Assembly (NCBI GenBank): GCA_002343985.1
Contig: DDTB01000008.1
Location: forward strand, 1-64,000
Source: Chitinophagaceae bacterium UBA2375
Lineage (GTDB): Bacteria > Bacteroidota > Bacteroidia > Chitinophagales > Chitinophagaceae
DNA length: 64,000 nt
Reading direction: 5' to 3'
Shown: piece after piece, positions 25,101-33,439 of the stretch
Numbering within the stretch: the stretch's first letter is position 1
How the letters are laid out: the number at the start of each line of letters is the position of its first letter
Notes under the pieces: generated by a model
What the model was told of the DNA's origin: nothing
Seen by the model: the letters and a program-made list of their open reading frames with translations, nothing else
The model's database searches: none
Translations under genes and position numbers: made by a program

Positions 25101-27578
25101 TGTCCATACGCCTGTGCCTACTGATGGGTTATTTCCCGCGAGCGTAACGCTGCTTACCTGGCAGAGATCCTGGTCGGGGCCCGCATTGGCAGGTGTTGGC
25201 CCCGCACTGATGTTCACCGTCATGTTCGAAAAGCTGGTGCAGGAACCATTGGTGATCGTCCAGGTAAAAATGTATGAACCCGGTACCAACCCTGTTATGG
25301 TGGTTGTGGGCGAAGATGGGTTTGTAATGGTTGCCGTAACCGGACCATTTGTTTGCGTCCATATTCCGGTTCCAATCGTTGCTGTATTGCCCGCCATGGT
25401 CACGGTGTTTCCGCAACGGGTGATGACCGGTCCAGCGTTGGCGGCAGTGACCGTATTCACCGTTACGTTTGTGTTTTCGGTAGTTGTGCCGCATTCATTG
25501 GTTACAGCGAGTGTGATGATATGCGCGCCAAGCGTGGGGAAACTGATGGGCGTTGATGGGTTTTGTTCTGTGGAACTGGCGGGCGTTCCCCCGGCGAAAG
25601 TCCACAAATATGTTGACGCTCCCGTGATATAACAGGTAGCCGTAGACGAAGGGCTCACTTGTTGCCCCACACATATACTTCCCGGTACATTGCCAATCGT
25701 CACCACGGGCTTGCCTTTCACAATCACCTGTTGCGTGGCCACCACCGATGAACAGGCATTAGCGGGTGCTATGGTGATCAATGATATCGTGTAAACGCCG
25801 GGGTTATTAAACTGAAACTGCGGGTTTGTTGAATTTGCATTCGTGCCATTGGTGAAAATGAAATCGGATGTATTGGGCAGGCATCCGGCCGTAGGCGCGT
25901 AACTGACCGACCAGAAATAACTGTTTTGTCCGCACACGGGGCCGGGCGATGTATTGGTAGCCGCAACCGACAATGGCGCGCAACCTGTGGTATTGTTCAC
26001 GGTGAACGAAGCGATGGGCGTGGGGTTTACACAAACCAGCCTGGTGGTATCGTCGGAGCCGCACTGGTTACTGCCCGCCTGCATGTTTACGGAAAATGTA
26101 CCGGTATTGGTAAATGTTACGCCAATGCTGTTGGTACCCGTTGTCCAGGTATTCGGTTGCCCGTTACCGTTATCTGAGCCCAAAGTTCCGGAACTGAGTG
26201 TCCAACCGGCCGGGCTGATTTCCCAAACCAGTTTGCCCGGTGTGCAGGGGCCGGAACCGGCATTGGGTACAATAGAACCTGCAGTACCGGTATTGGTGAA
26301 TGTTACATTGCTGTTGACACATATGGTATCCTGTGGTTGTATCGAAAATTCAGCATCCGATACTTTGGAAATGCGGATACCGCCAATGGTACCGGGTGTT
26401 TCGCCGCAGGGGTTTGAAATGATATAGGATACTGTAAACGTGTTATTGGTGCCCACACCGCAACTGGTGGAATCAAACACATGCGTGAACGCGGCGGGTA
26501 ATGTTTCCTGTGTATAACGAACCGTATCCGAGCCATCGTTCACCGAAATAATGTATTGCGTGCCCGGTGAATTTCCCGACACATTCGCGAAAGGGAATGA
26601 AAACGTTTGCCCTGTACAACCATAAGTACTTGATGGCGAACTGATGGAGCCGCCCGGGTTTGAGCCCACAAACACATTGTACACGGTACTGTCTAAGCAG
26701 GCGCCGTTATATGCGATGAATGTGAGTTGATAGATGCCTATATTATAGGTATGGGTAAGGGTGGACCCAAAACCCCAGGTGGAGGGTTGCGTTACCTGGT
26801 TGCCATCCCCCCATTTAATCAGGTAACTGGTATTGGTGGATGCTGTCGTGCTCTGGTTAATAAATGTAAACAGGCTGGATGTGGTGCCCGAGCTCACACA
26901 TTCATAAAAATAGGGCTGGCCGTTGTATTGTGTCAATGCGGGCGTGCCATCAAGCGCGGCATCCGGGCCGCGGCCAATGGTTACGTTTTGCGTGACCGTA
27001 TCCTTACATCCATTATTACTGGTAACAATCAATCGTACCTGGAAGGTCTGTGAACCGCCCCCTCCCGGTGTTGGCCTGAATATATGTGAAGGGTTTTGCT
27101 GGTTTGAAGTGCCGCCGTCATCAAAATCCCAGTTGTAAGTGCTGATACTTCCCGATGAAATGGTAGATGTATTGGTAAAATTCACCCTGGTGCGCCCGCA
27201 ACCACTCGACGGGTTAAAGGTAAACGAGGCGTTGGGTTTGGGGTTTGTAGTAACCCTGACTGTATCGAAACGTACACAAGTACCGCTGTCAAGCTTCACC
27301 ACATAATTCACATTTCCGGGCGTGTTGGTGGGGATGGGGAAGTTCGGGCCGGTAAAAATAATCGCCGGGTTGCCCTGAACATACCAGGTAATGGTTGGGT
27401 TGACCAGGGAATATGTGGCTGTGAGGGTGTCGCGGTCGCCCTGGCAAACGGAACGGTTGTTCCCGGCGCTGACGCTACATTGGGCTTGCAGTTGTTGGGT
27501 TAAACATAAACTGCCCAGTAACAGGCACACAAGCAGAAACAGGCTTTTGCCTGAACGCAAAGAGCATACATTATTCAT
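19167..27578 (-). CDS. Giant PKD-repeat adhesin with T9SS type B (gliding-motility) C-terminal domain
   Basis: This protein of 2803 residues has a signal peptide (FLLVCLLLGSLCLTQQLQAQ). PKD and Ig-like modules follow, such as YNWDFDDGG and TWDFGDGT. Ten tandem repeats of about 85 residues span roughly 712-1560 (minus-strand DNA 25445 to 22897). Each repeat reads roughly NAGPDQ-C-AGN-GTGxWT-SGPAGA-NPSS-VTGL-PGTYVFxWTI-NG-C. More PKD modules lie after 1700. The final 110 residues (VPNAFYPNS, IFDAWGKLLF, GWDGTFNGKPMPQDAYAW) are a T9SS type B sorting domain. It should be exported by type IX secretion and displayed on the surface, with the downstream PorP/SprF protein as partner. Adhesion or gliding is inferred from relatives such as SprB. 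Confidence 0.93.
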   Translation of the reverse strand: MNNVCSLRSGKSLFLLVCLLLGSLCLTQQLQAQCSVSAGNNRSVCQGDRDTLTATYSLVNPTITWYVQGNPAIIFTGPNFPIPTNTPGNVNYVVKLDSGTCVRFDTVRVTTNPKPNASFTFNPSSGCGRTRVNFTNTSTISSGSISTYNWDFDDGGTSNQQNPSHIFRPTPGGGGSQTFQVRLIVTSNNGCKDTVTQNVTIGRGPDAALDGTPALTQYNGQPYFYECVSSGTTSSLFTFINQSTTASTNTSYLIKWGDGNQVTQPSTWGFGSTLTHTYNIGIYQLTFIAYNGACLDSTVYNVFVGSNPGGSISSPSSTYGCTGQTFSFPFANVSGNSPGTQYIISVNDGSDTVRYTQETLPAAFTHVFDSTSCGVGTNNTFTVSYIISNPCGETPGTIGGIRISKVSDAEFSIQPQDTICVNSNVTFTNTGTAGSIVPNAGSGPCTPGKLVWEISPAGWTLSSGTLGSDNGNGQPNTWTTGTNSIGVTFTNTGTFSVNMQAGSNQCGSDDTTRLVCVNPTPIASFTVNNTTGCAPLSVAATNTSPGPVCGQNSYFWSVSYAPTAGCLPNTSDFIFTNGTNANSTNPQFQFNNPGVYTISLITIAPANACSSVVATQQVIVKGKPVVTIGNVPGSICVGQQVSPSSTATCYITGASTYLWTFAGGTPASSTEQNPSTPISFPTLGAHIITLAVTNECGTTTENTNVTVNTVTAANAGPVITRCGNTVTMAGNTATIGTGIWTQTNGPVTATITNPSSPTTTITGLVPGSYIFTWTITNGSCTSFSNMTVNISAGPTPANAGPDQDLCQVSSVTLAGNNPSVGTGVWTQTSGPAGATITNPASSNTTVTGLVVGVYEFTWTTTFSNCTPSTDIVRIRVLDGPTTAAAGPDQTICSAVATMAGNTATIGTGTWTYVSGPAGSVINNPSSPNTSISGLVPGTYVFAWTISNAPCPATTDNVSITVTAVGTTANAGSDIRACDVTSINLAGNTAVVGTGTWTYVSGPAGAVITTPTSATSAVTGLVPGTYVFAWSITNGTCPPSSDQVQVIIDAPATVANAGPDQQTCGASITLAGNTATTGTGTWVQVSGPAGAVISNPSSPNSTVTNVSPGTYVFSWTITNGSCTSTDNVSVVVAPGPSASNAGSDIRACDVASVNLAGNSPAVGTGTWTQVSGPAGAVITNPSAFNTSVTGLTPGTYVFRWTISNSSCQPSIDEVEVIIDAAVTVADAGPDQSICGTSAVMAANTATVGTGVWSQVSGPNTSTIVNTGLATTTVTGLIPGTYVYSWTITNGSCSSSNTVTINIFGGPSTSTAGPDQDLCLATSVNLNAGALTVGTGVWAQISGPAGAVISNPSNSNTTVTGLVVGVYEFQWTVSFSNCTPNRDTVRVRIFDNPTPSAAGPDQVICAASATLAANTPSIGTGAWAQVSGPNTAVFTNNTVPNTTVTGLIPGVYIFNWVISNGPCPASSDQVQITVNEVATVANAGPDTVLCNQPSINLSGNTALVGTGVWTLTSGQAGVTISNPSQPNSGVTGLTPGNAYMFQWTITSGVCPPSTDQVTITILQPLTNTISAPIDTICSGQTVQLNGDIPTGGNGTYAYQWQQSPDGLSWMDIPGAIGQNYASPVLTTNTYYRRKAISLPCEQFSNVILIVVQPGINNNIIASNAGICINTTSPTITGSTPTGGDGVFSYQWQVSTDGGLSWTDITGATGINYSPGVLTDTTLFRRLVNTSLCSGPQANVSNVVTITVYPDAIAEYTASDTVSCAPFDLSAVISTVPYPAWNQDYNWYADGVLFGSNTSGVFPGYTITSPGDTVDIKLVVTSPYGCLPDSILRTFITVRTAVAGFVKDTSGGCGPLTANFTNTTNIIDPSIEFYWYNGSTLFSTSVNPPPVTFLSSPFFVDTTYIITLQAYNGCDTTVWRDSIRIKANPKAAFSVSSTSGCSPFTIQVTNSSLGNNTAYYWDFGNGDRDTTYTNGTFSYTYFTSVVDTFRLQLIAENDCGRDTQVVDIRVAPNIIRPGITISATELFGCVSHSVTFSNTTTGATSFTWDFGDGTTPDTTNQFQFTVSHVYTTPGDFTITINMTNGCSDTSITRQVSVYARPLASFSPDRLVYCAGDTIRVSNTSQNANSYSWEWGDTRVSSGFEPVHVYAAPGTYTIKLTAQRTNASGVVCFDTTTRSVTVLSKPDTLITTNISNVNCTPFIISANVPNSTNETISWFVYDTTLPSFPVVLTGANMTYSFNNEGTFTVVMVIENAAGCRDSSRRVFTVYKKPIAGFTPLNVVTCNLDTTITHINTSTANAYTPLRYEWWVDGVRLSTGGNFTHQYLTPANAVFPRVYNTMLIATNTVGCRDTISGTVQVEPTAKSLFTVSNPGDCIPFVASISNNSTYASNYAWYLNGNLISNDPVPTINITQANTNYTITLIVSNTAACRPDTSSFSFRSRVMPIASFAINDSLGCTGQLNIITNNTSQFANAYTWDWGDGSPQSNLPNPTHLYSSVGTFRITLTASDGTCSDTISRLVVVAREPVVDFVADNQRTCDTAVVRFSNLTTNADTYQWLFSHAVTSTEFEPTVIFPPSNTPYTVQLIATNAAGCRASLTKANYIRSIVPPSADFVINPSPTISIPNYNFSFSNLTPNSPLYTYDWSLGDGTFANTRDIPNHQYADTGSYPVRLIVLDTSTNCLDTMIRIARIQGAPGYLYVPNAFYPNSIQTQFRSFKPLGKGLAEYELMIFDAWGKLLFKTNRLDAAGAPVEGWDGTFNGKPMPQDAYAWKIKAVFRNGRKWEGMNYNNNVNGAPGQTFGTVTLFR

Positions 27579-27877
27579 AAGCGGTAGAATCGGTCGTTTC
27601 GGTTTTCAGGGGTTAGGAATACAATGGCCATGGCCAATGCCGGCAGAAATGCAACTGCCCTTTCGGTTTCCCGTGGGATAGAGGATGAAAGCCCGGAAAT
27701 TGCAGCTTCCGGGTATAATACTTATTAAAGTTAAAATATTAATGTAATATGGATCAAAAACCGGCAGAATTCTTCAAAAAATACCGTCCAGCCGCAGTTT
27801 TTGCATTTTAGAGAAATGAATTATCCCCCAATACAATAATCCCCCCATAATTCCGTTAACGTTGTACAATATCCGGA
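27579..27877. other. Divergent intergenic region, no element recognised
   Basis: About 300 bp separate the giant adhesin gene from the transglutaminase-like gene, which point away from each other. The region is AT-rich in the middle (27720-27780) and should contain both promoters. No clear promoter pair or RNA could be assigned. Confidence 0.4.
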
Positions 27878-28711
27878 ATGCGAAAGGCTTTTTTACTGAT
27901 ATTATCTGCTATTTTGTTGATTCCCAATTTTTTACCCATTGATATCAACAATCCCCTGCCCTACGATGGCAAGGAAAGGTTCCTGCCTTCCCTCAACTAT
28001 ATCCAGGATGTACGAACCCTCGAATCCGTGGTTGACCATTGCGCTTCCCTGAAAAATATCAATCCCCAAACGCCCGAATACGCTGCCATGCTGGCTTATG
28101 TGATTTCCTGCCGCTTTTATCATGGTTTTTCTCATTGGAAACTGAATGAAAACTGGATCGCGGCGGTTGGGCAAAAACTGACCGGAATAGGGCTAGCCTG
28201 CAAAGTTAACGCGGATGATATACTAAAAAGCCCCAATGCAGCCTGTTCCCAACAAGCTTTACTCATGATGGCTGTCCTCAGGAACAAGGGCATTTCGTAC
28301 CGCAAAGTGGGTTTTCCCCATCATTACGCCATCGAAGTGCAGTTCAATAACAAATGGTATTATTTCGACCCGAATATGGAGCCGCGCATGAACCTGGCAC
28401 AAAGGGTCCATGAAACCTGGAAGGGGGATAATGATGTATTGAAATCATACTACGATCACTCCATTCACACAAACCTTAATTACCAGTTTGGCAATGGCCA
28501 ACACGCGGAATTGGGTATTGTCAATGAAATACCGGCACTAAGGGTGGCCCTGTTTCAATCTGTCAGCGGTTACCTTTCCCGTTTCCTGTGGACGGTTCCC
28601 CTGATCCTCGCCGTTTTCAGTTATCGCCGCAAACCTTTTATGTATGCCATCGGACCAGTCAATCAGCGCCCCATCTACCGACTTCCGATCCGTCGTCCAT
28701 ATTACGCGTAA
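27878..28711 (+). CDS. Membrane-anchored transglutaminase-like protein
   Basis: This 277-residue protein has an N-terminal hydrophobic segment (residues 4-20) and a second one near the C-terminus (about 233-247), followed by a basic tail. Between them is a transglutaminase-like cysteine-protease fold: C123 in NAACSQQALLMMAVL, H148/H149 in PHHYAIEV and D164 in YYFDPN, the expected Cys-His-Asp order. Known relatives act as peptidases or amidases or are inactive. The triad looks intact, and the domain probably faces the periplasm. The gene is 33 bp before the aminotransferase gene on the same strand; no functional link is evident. Confidence 0.75.
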   Translation: MRKAFLLILSAILLIPNFLPIDINNPLPYDGKERFLPSLNYIQDVRTLESVVDHCASLKNINPQTPEYAAMLAYVISCRFYHGFSHWKLNENWIAAVGQKLTGIGLACKVNADDILKSPNAACSQQALLMMAVLRNKGISYRKVGFPHHYAIEVQFNNKWYYFDPNMEPRMNLAQRVHETWKGDNDVLKSYYDHSIHTNLNYQFGNGQHAELGIVNEIPALRVALFQSVSGYLSRFLWTVPLILAVFSYRRKPFMYAIGPVNQRPIYRLPIRRPYYA

Positions 28712-28744
28712 TGGTTATATTTGGTATCCACCAAATGAACAACT

Positions 28745-29899
28745 GTGACGCCTTCCATTCAAAGTAAATTACCTCAAACCGGCACCACCATTTTCACCGT
28801 CATGAGTTCGCTGGCCGCAGAGTACCAGGCCATCAACCTCGGACAAGGATTTCCTGATTACCCAATGGATGAACGCCTCATCAGCCTCGTGCACGACGCG
28901 ATGAAAAATGGGTATAACCAATATGTGCACATGGCCGGCCTCCCGATATTACGGGAACGTATATCCGAAAAAATACACCGCCTGTATGATACGCATGTTG
29001 ACCCCTCCGCGGAAATCACCATCACACCCGGTGGCACCTACGCCATATACACAGCGCTCACGGCAATTTTACAGCCCGGCGATGAAGTTATTTTATTTGA
29101 ACCCGCGTACGACAGTTATATCCCGAACATAGAAATCAACGGCGGCATCCCCGTGCGCATACCTTTAAGTTTTCCGGATTACCGCATTGACTGGAACGAA
29201 GTTAAGTCCCGCGTCAATCCACGCACCAGGGCCATCATCATCAACTCACCGCATAACCCAAGTGGTTCTGTGCTGACGGAAGATGATATCAGCCAATTGC
29301 GGGAGATCGTGAAAAACAGCCGGATATTTATTATTTCGGATGAAGTGTATGAGCACCTGATATTCGACGGGAAAGCGCACCTATCCATGTTGCGGTATCC
29401 CGATTTATTTGAAAGAAGTTATGTGTGTTTTTCATTCGGAAAAGTGTACCACTGCACAGGTTGGAAGATGGGCTACTGCGTTGCCCCGGCTGCCGCCATG
29501 GCGGAATTCCGGAAAGTGCACCAGTTCAATTGTTTCACCTGTCATAGCCCCGTGCAATACGCGCTCGCGGCCTTCCTGGAAGATGAAGGCGCATACCTGT
29601 CGCTCGGTACAATGCTGCAGGCAAAAAGGGATTATTTCCACAAATTGATGAAACAAACACGTTTCACCGCATTGCCCTCACATGGCAGTTATTTTCAACT
29701 ATACAGTTACGCGCAAATCAGCCAGGAACCCGAAGCCGATTTCGCCATCAGGCTCACGAAGGAAGCAGGCGTAGTGGGCATCCCGGCTTCCGCGTTTTAC
29801 AAAGAAGCCGTAAACCACCAGGTCATCCGCTTTTGCTTCGCGAAAAAAGAATCCACACTGGAAGAAGCGGTTGACCGGTTGATCAGGATTAATTTTTAA
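28745..29899 (+). CDS. PLP-dependent methionine aminotransferase
   Basis: At 384 residues, it belongs to the fold-type I aminotransferases close to E. coli YbdL and kynurenine aminotransferases, which transaminate methionine in the salvage pathway. Features are INLGQGFPDYP (about 31-41), the NSPHNPSG motif, SDEVYEHLIF, and the PLP lysine K233 in FSFGKVYHCTGWK. The start is GTG at 28745, which gives the family-like SKLPQTGTTIFTVMSSLA N-terminus; the next ATG (28802-28804) would remove part of it. The exact preferred amino acid is inferred. Confidence 0.88.
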   Translation: MTPSIQSKLPQTGTTIFTVMSSLAAEYQAINLGQGFPDYPMDERLISLVHDAMKNGYNQYVHMAGLPILRERISEKIHRLYDTHVDPSAEITITPGGTYAIYTALTAILQPGDEVILFEPAYDSYIPNIEINGGIPVRIPLSFPDYRIDWNEVKSRVNPRTRAIIINSPHNPSGSVLTEDDISQLREIVKNSRIFIISDEVYEHLIFDGKAHLSMLRYPDLFERSYVCFSFGKVYHCTGWKMGYCVAPAAAMAEFRKVHQFNCFTCHSPVQYALAAFLEDEGAYLSLGTMLQAKRDYFHKLMKQTRFTALPSHGSYFQLYSYAQISQEPEADFAIRLTKEAGVVGIPASAFYKEAVNHQVIRFCFAKKESTLEEAVDRLIRINF

Positions 29900-29925
29900 T
29901 TCGCTTGATTCATGGCCACCTGCAT

Positions 29926-30672
29926 TTAATCCTCTTTCGTCCACGCGTCATAGTTAGGTAAAAAAGCTTCCGCCCTGGGAAGGTCTTCCGGTACGTCAAT
30001 CTTTACCCCGGCAATTTTGGTTTGCACCATGCGCAAGGGGATGCCGTGTTCCAGGTAACGGAGGCATTCAATTTTTTCCGCGCCTTCCAATGGTGTCACC
30101 GGCCATGCGGTAAACTGCAAAAGGGTTTCTTTCCGGAACGCATAGATGCCGATATGCTCGTAATACAGTGGCTGCATGTCTTGGTTCCGGTGAAAGGGGA
30201 TGGGGCTGCGGCTGAAGAATAGGGAATTCATATTCAGGTCAACCGCCACTTTCACATAATTATGGTTTTGTACCAATGCCATGTCGGTAAAGGGTTTCAT
30301 GATGGATGCCACTTTCACCGTGGGGTCATGGAAACAGTCTACCAGTCTTTGAAGCGCGGGCGCGTGCACAAATGGTTCATCGCCCTGCACATTTACGATC
30401 ACATCCACATCCATATCTTCCACGGCTTCCGCGATGCGGTCGCTGCCGCTTTCATGCTCCCTGCGGCTCATCATAGCCTTGCCGCCATGTGTTGTGATCT
30501 CTTGAAAAATGATGTCGCTGTCCGTAACCACCCACACATCATCAAACAAACCCATGGCCACCGTATGGTCGTATGTGTGGCGGATAACGGTTTTGGTGCC
30601 GAGGGGCTGCATCAACTTAAAGGGAAAACGAGTGGCCGCGTATCGGGCCGGTATCATGGCAATAACTTTCAT
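29926..30672 (-). CDS. kdsB: 3-deoxy-manno-octulosonate cytidylyltransferase
   Basis: KdsB activates KDO as CMP-KDO for lipid A core assembly. The 248-residue protein has MIPARYAATRFPFKLM at the N-terminus (substrate-binding R and K), then REHESGSDRIAEA and VNVQGDEPF. PLEGAEKIECLRYLEHG is near the C-terminus. It converges with the aminotransferase gene and lies 3 bp downstream of the DUF2007 gene on the same strand, suggesting cotranscription. Together with kdsD and manC it shows the cell makes an LPS-type outer membrane. Confidence 0.95.
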   Translation of the reverse strand: MKVIAMIPARYAATRFPFKLMQPLGTKTVIRHTYDHTVAMGLFDDVWVVTDSDIIFQEITTHGGKAMMSRREHESGSDRIAEAVEDMDVDVIVNVQGDEPFVHAPALQRLVDCFHDPTVKVASIMKPFTDMALVQNHNYVKVAVDLNMNSLFFSRSPIPFHRNQDMQPLYYEHIGIYAFRKETLLQFTAWPVTPLEGAEKIECLRYLEHGIPLRMVQTKIAGVKIDVPEDLPRAEAFLPNYDAWTKED

Positions 30673-30675
30673 ACA

Positions 30676-31098
30676 TTAATTGTTTTCTGCAGGCTTAGCA
30701 TCTACCGGCATCAGTTCCGACTCGAAGCCGCAATCCTGGCAACGATAGAGTTGCTTACCTGCCACCGCGAACCCGGAAAATATCCAGGTAAACAGGGCCA
30801 GCAATATGTTTCCGGGCTTACGCGCCGGCAAAAGTAAGAATTGGTGTCCACCACAGTTCGGGCAATGGGATCTGCCCCTCGCTTCTTCCTCATACAAACC
30901 AAGCAATTCCCTCGCGGCCTGCTCATCCTCTTTTGCCACCGCCAGCTTGATCCCGCCAATGGCATTGGTGAGTATCGGGTCGATGGTTACGGTATGCTCA
31001 TCCAGCAAATACACCTGTATGCCCGCATCCTCCAGCCGCGCCGATAGTATATGCGCGGAGAAATACTGATCGAAGGTTTTGAGGGTAACCAATTCCAT
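30676..31098 (-). CDS. DUF2007 domain protein with zinc-ribbon-like cysteines
   Basis: This is a 140-residue protein. Residues 1-70 match the DUF2007 (putative signal-transducing) fold: VTLKTFDQYFSAHILSARLEDAGIQ, then IKLAVAKEDEQAARELL. A CPNCGG pair (about 88-93) and a later CQDCG pair could bind one zinc. A hydrophobic stretch between them (NILLALFTWIFSGFAVAG) could touch or cross the membrane. It sits directly upstream of kdsB. The family function is not known. Confidence 0.8.
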   Translation of the reverse strand: MELVTLKTFDQYFSAHILSARLEDAGIQVYLLDEHTVTIDPILTNAIGGIKLAVAKEDEQAARELLGLYEEEARGRSHCPNCGGHQFLLLPARKPGNILLALFTWIFSGFAVAGKQLYRCQDCGFESELMPVDAKPAENN

Positions 31099-31310
31099 GC
31101 ACTAAAGATACCGCTTTGCAGCTTTTCAGGTTTGACCACAGATTGCAATCCTTTGATGCCGCCCTCCATTCATATATTATTTTTTGGCAGGACGTGTAAA
31201 TAAAGTACCTTGAACTTCCTTTAGGCAGTCATCTGTCCAGGCCATCCATTATCCTCCAGAATCGCCCCCTTTCCGGATATTTCAGTATTCGTTTAATCAC
31301 TTACATGTTT

Positions 31311-33332
31311 ATGAAAAAAATCTACCTTCTTATTCTGTCCGCGTGCCTGTCGTTCAGCCTGTACGCGCAAACCGTTAGCATTGTTGCCAACCCCGGCACC
31401 AGTGGTAATATCGTTGTCGGACAAAACAATTACCACGTCAGCGAATCCATTTACCTCGATGCGGAAATCGGGTCGGGTAATTTTATTACCGCGGGATCTT
31501 CCATCCAGGAAGTGAACTTGATTTGCAGCGGTGTGGGCACCGGAACCACCATCAACAACTTCCGCATTTATATGAGGAACGTGCCCGGGGCCACCAGTAC
31601 TTTTACCAATGGTATTTATTCCACAGCCGGTTACACATTGGTGTACGATGGCCCAATGGATGCCTCAACCGTTGGATTGGTGGGCGTTACACTGACCACG
31701 CCCTTTGTACGTACACCGGGTTCCAACCTGGCGGTACTCATTGAGCGCTTAGACAATTTCGCGCATACGGCTTTTGTTTTCGACGCTTCTGTAGGAAATA
31801 TCACAGATTTCGCGCTGCCTACCAGCCGCCGCTACAACAGCAACACCCTGCCGGTATCGGGAGTCACTTCATTAACCGCAACCAACTTCCGCCCGGCGAT
31901 TCAGTTTGTACGCACATTTAATGTTGATGCCGAAGTGTTGGGCATACTGGCTCCAAATGCATCCTGCTTCAGTACGCCGCAATTGTTTTCAGTTGTGGTA
32001 TTTAATGCAGGCTTGAACCCTATTCCAGCCAACGCAGCCACCGTCACGTTAAAAATTGGCGGACCGAATACATACAGCGGCACCCGCAACAACGCCGGTG
32101 TCATTGCACCCGGCGCGTTTGAACTGGTTGATTTCAACAATGTGAATGTAAATAACGCTGGCATCAACATCGATACAGCTTATGTTTCGCTCCCCGGTGA
32201 TGGCACCACATATAACGATACCATTGTAGGTGGCAGCTTTACGGCTACCACATTAAGCAGTTTCCCTGTTAATGAAGATGCGGAAACCACTTCAGGTTCA
32301 TTCCCTGTATTTAATTATGTGGATGTGGTTGTAGACGACCAGTTATGGACCATCCAAACCGGAAGCTACCAAAACGCGGATATGCCTGCACCGCTTGTTC
32401 CACGTGCACCAGGCAACCAGTTCTACCTGTTCGACAGCTACAGTGGCGCCAACTCAACCGGTGTAATCAGCCGTTTGTTCAGCAATTGCATCAGCATCCC
32501 CACTAATAACTCGGCTTTACTCTCATTCTACATGAGCCATGATAATGTGTTCCCACTCAACCTCGATAGCCTTTATGTTTCCGTGAGCACAGACAATGCC
32601 GTTACCTGGACGAGGGTAGGGCCCGGATGGCGTCGTGCCGACCTGGCAGCAGCAACCCCGATTTGGAGCCTGAAAACGGTTGATATTTCCGCGTATGCCG
32701 GACAAACCATCCAGATTGGTTTTGAAGGCGTCAGCGAATACGGAAACGCCATCGGCCTCGACGATATCAGCATTACCGTGAACTCATTACCGGTTACATT
32801 GCTCAATTTCGACGCACAGCGCAACGGATCTGTTAACCTGCTCAAATGGGCTACCAGCCAGGAACTCAACAGCAGCCGCTTCCTGGTTGAGCGCAGCAGC
32901 GATGGCCGCAACTTCACCGAAATTGGTGTGGTGAACGCCGCCGGATTCAGCAACGACCGCAGGGACTACCGCTTCACGGATGCCAGCCCTGTAAAAGGCA
33001 TCAATTACTACCGCCTGCGCATGGTGGATATTGATGATACGTACAAATACAGCGAAGTGAAAAATGTTCGCAACCTGGGCATGTCGGAGATCAGCTTCGC
33101 GCCAAACCCTGTACAGGACTTCATCCGCCTGAGCATTGACGCGGAAAAATCAGAGAAAGCTACTGTACGCATCACCGATATGAGCGGCAAACTGGTTCAA
33201 ACCAGCGCCCTGTCTGTGGTAAATGGCAGCAACCAGTTTACACTCAACAGCAGCACACTGGCCAAAGGCACATATATCCTCACCGTTCAACTGAGCGAAG
33301 GAAGCCTGGTGAAGAAATTCACGAAACTGTAA
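31311..33332 (+). CDS. Secreted protein with T9SS type A sorting domain
   Basis: The start at 31311 gives a clean signal peptide (KKIYLLILSACLSFSLYAQ); the ATG two codons upstream (31305) is possible. A beta-rich N-terminal region is followed near 340-495 by a jelly-roll of the choice-of-anchor/MAM type (LSFYMSHDN, LDDISITV). A fibronectin-like module (WATSQELNSSRFLVERSSDG) comes next. The last 85 residues (ISFAPNPVQDFIRLSI to GSLVKKFTKL) are a T9SS type A sorting domain. It is therefore exported by type IX secretion and probably held on the surface. No catalytic motif is seen, and it is monocistronic. Confidence 0.9.
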   Translation: MKKIYLLILSACLSFSLYAQTVSIVANPGTSGNIVVGQNNYHVSESIYLDAEIGSGNFITAGSSIQEVNLICSGVGTGTTINNFRIYMRNVPGATSTFTNGIYSTAGYTLVYDGPMDASTVGLVGVTLTTPFVRTPGSNLAVLIERLDNFAHTAFVFDASVGNITDFALPTSRRYNSNTLPVSGVTSLTATNFRPAIQFVRTFNVDAEVLGILAPNASCFSTPQLFSVVVFNAGLNPIPANAATVTLKIGGPNTYSGTRNNAGVIAPGAFELVDFNNVNVNNAGINIDTAYVSLPGDGTTYNDTIVGGSFTATTLSSFPVNEDAETTSGSFPVFNYVDVVVDDQLWTIQTGSYQNADMPAPLVPRAPGNQFYLFDSYSGANSTGVISRLFSNCISIPTNNSALLSFYMSHDNVFPLNLDSLYVSVSTDNAVTWTRVGPGWRRADLAAATPIWSLKTVDISAYAGQTIQIGFEGVSEYGNAIGLDDISITVNSLPVTLLNFDAQRNGSVNLLKWATSQELNSSRFLVERSSDGRNFTEIGVVNAAGFSNDRRDYRFTDASPVKGINYYRLRMVDIDDTYKYSEVKNVRNLGMSEISFAPNPVQDFIRLSIDAEKSEKATVRITDMSGKLVQTSALSVVNGSNQFTLNSSTLAKGTYILTVQLSEGSLVKKFTKL

Positions 33333-33350
33333 CGAACCCAACGTAACAAG

Positions 33351-33384
33351 AAAAAAGCCGGCAGTGCAAACTGTCGGCTTTTTC
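33351..33384. terminator. Bidirectional terminator between T9SS gene and dnaN
   Basis: A-run, stem AAAGCCG(G)CAGT with ACTGTCGGCTTT, loop GCAA and a T-run follow one another. The structure can end transcription from both the T9SS gene (plus) and dnaN (minus). Confidence 0.8.
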
Positions 33385-33439
33385 GTTTATGCGTTAGCGT
33401 GATGAAGGGATAACGATCGCGCCAATTAAGTATGTACCA

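Noticed and set aside
19836..26427. Long open frames on the plus strand opposite the giant adhesin gene (for example 24877-25632, 251 codons)
   Set aside because: They are antisense shadows of the repeat region. Their sequences are themselves repeats of one another (TAPAGPLTCVHVPVPT) and show no independent start context or known domain.
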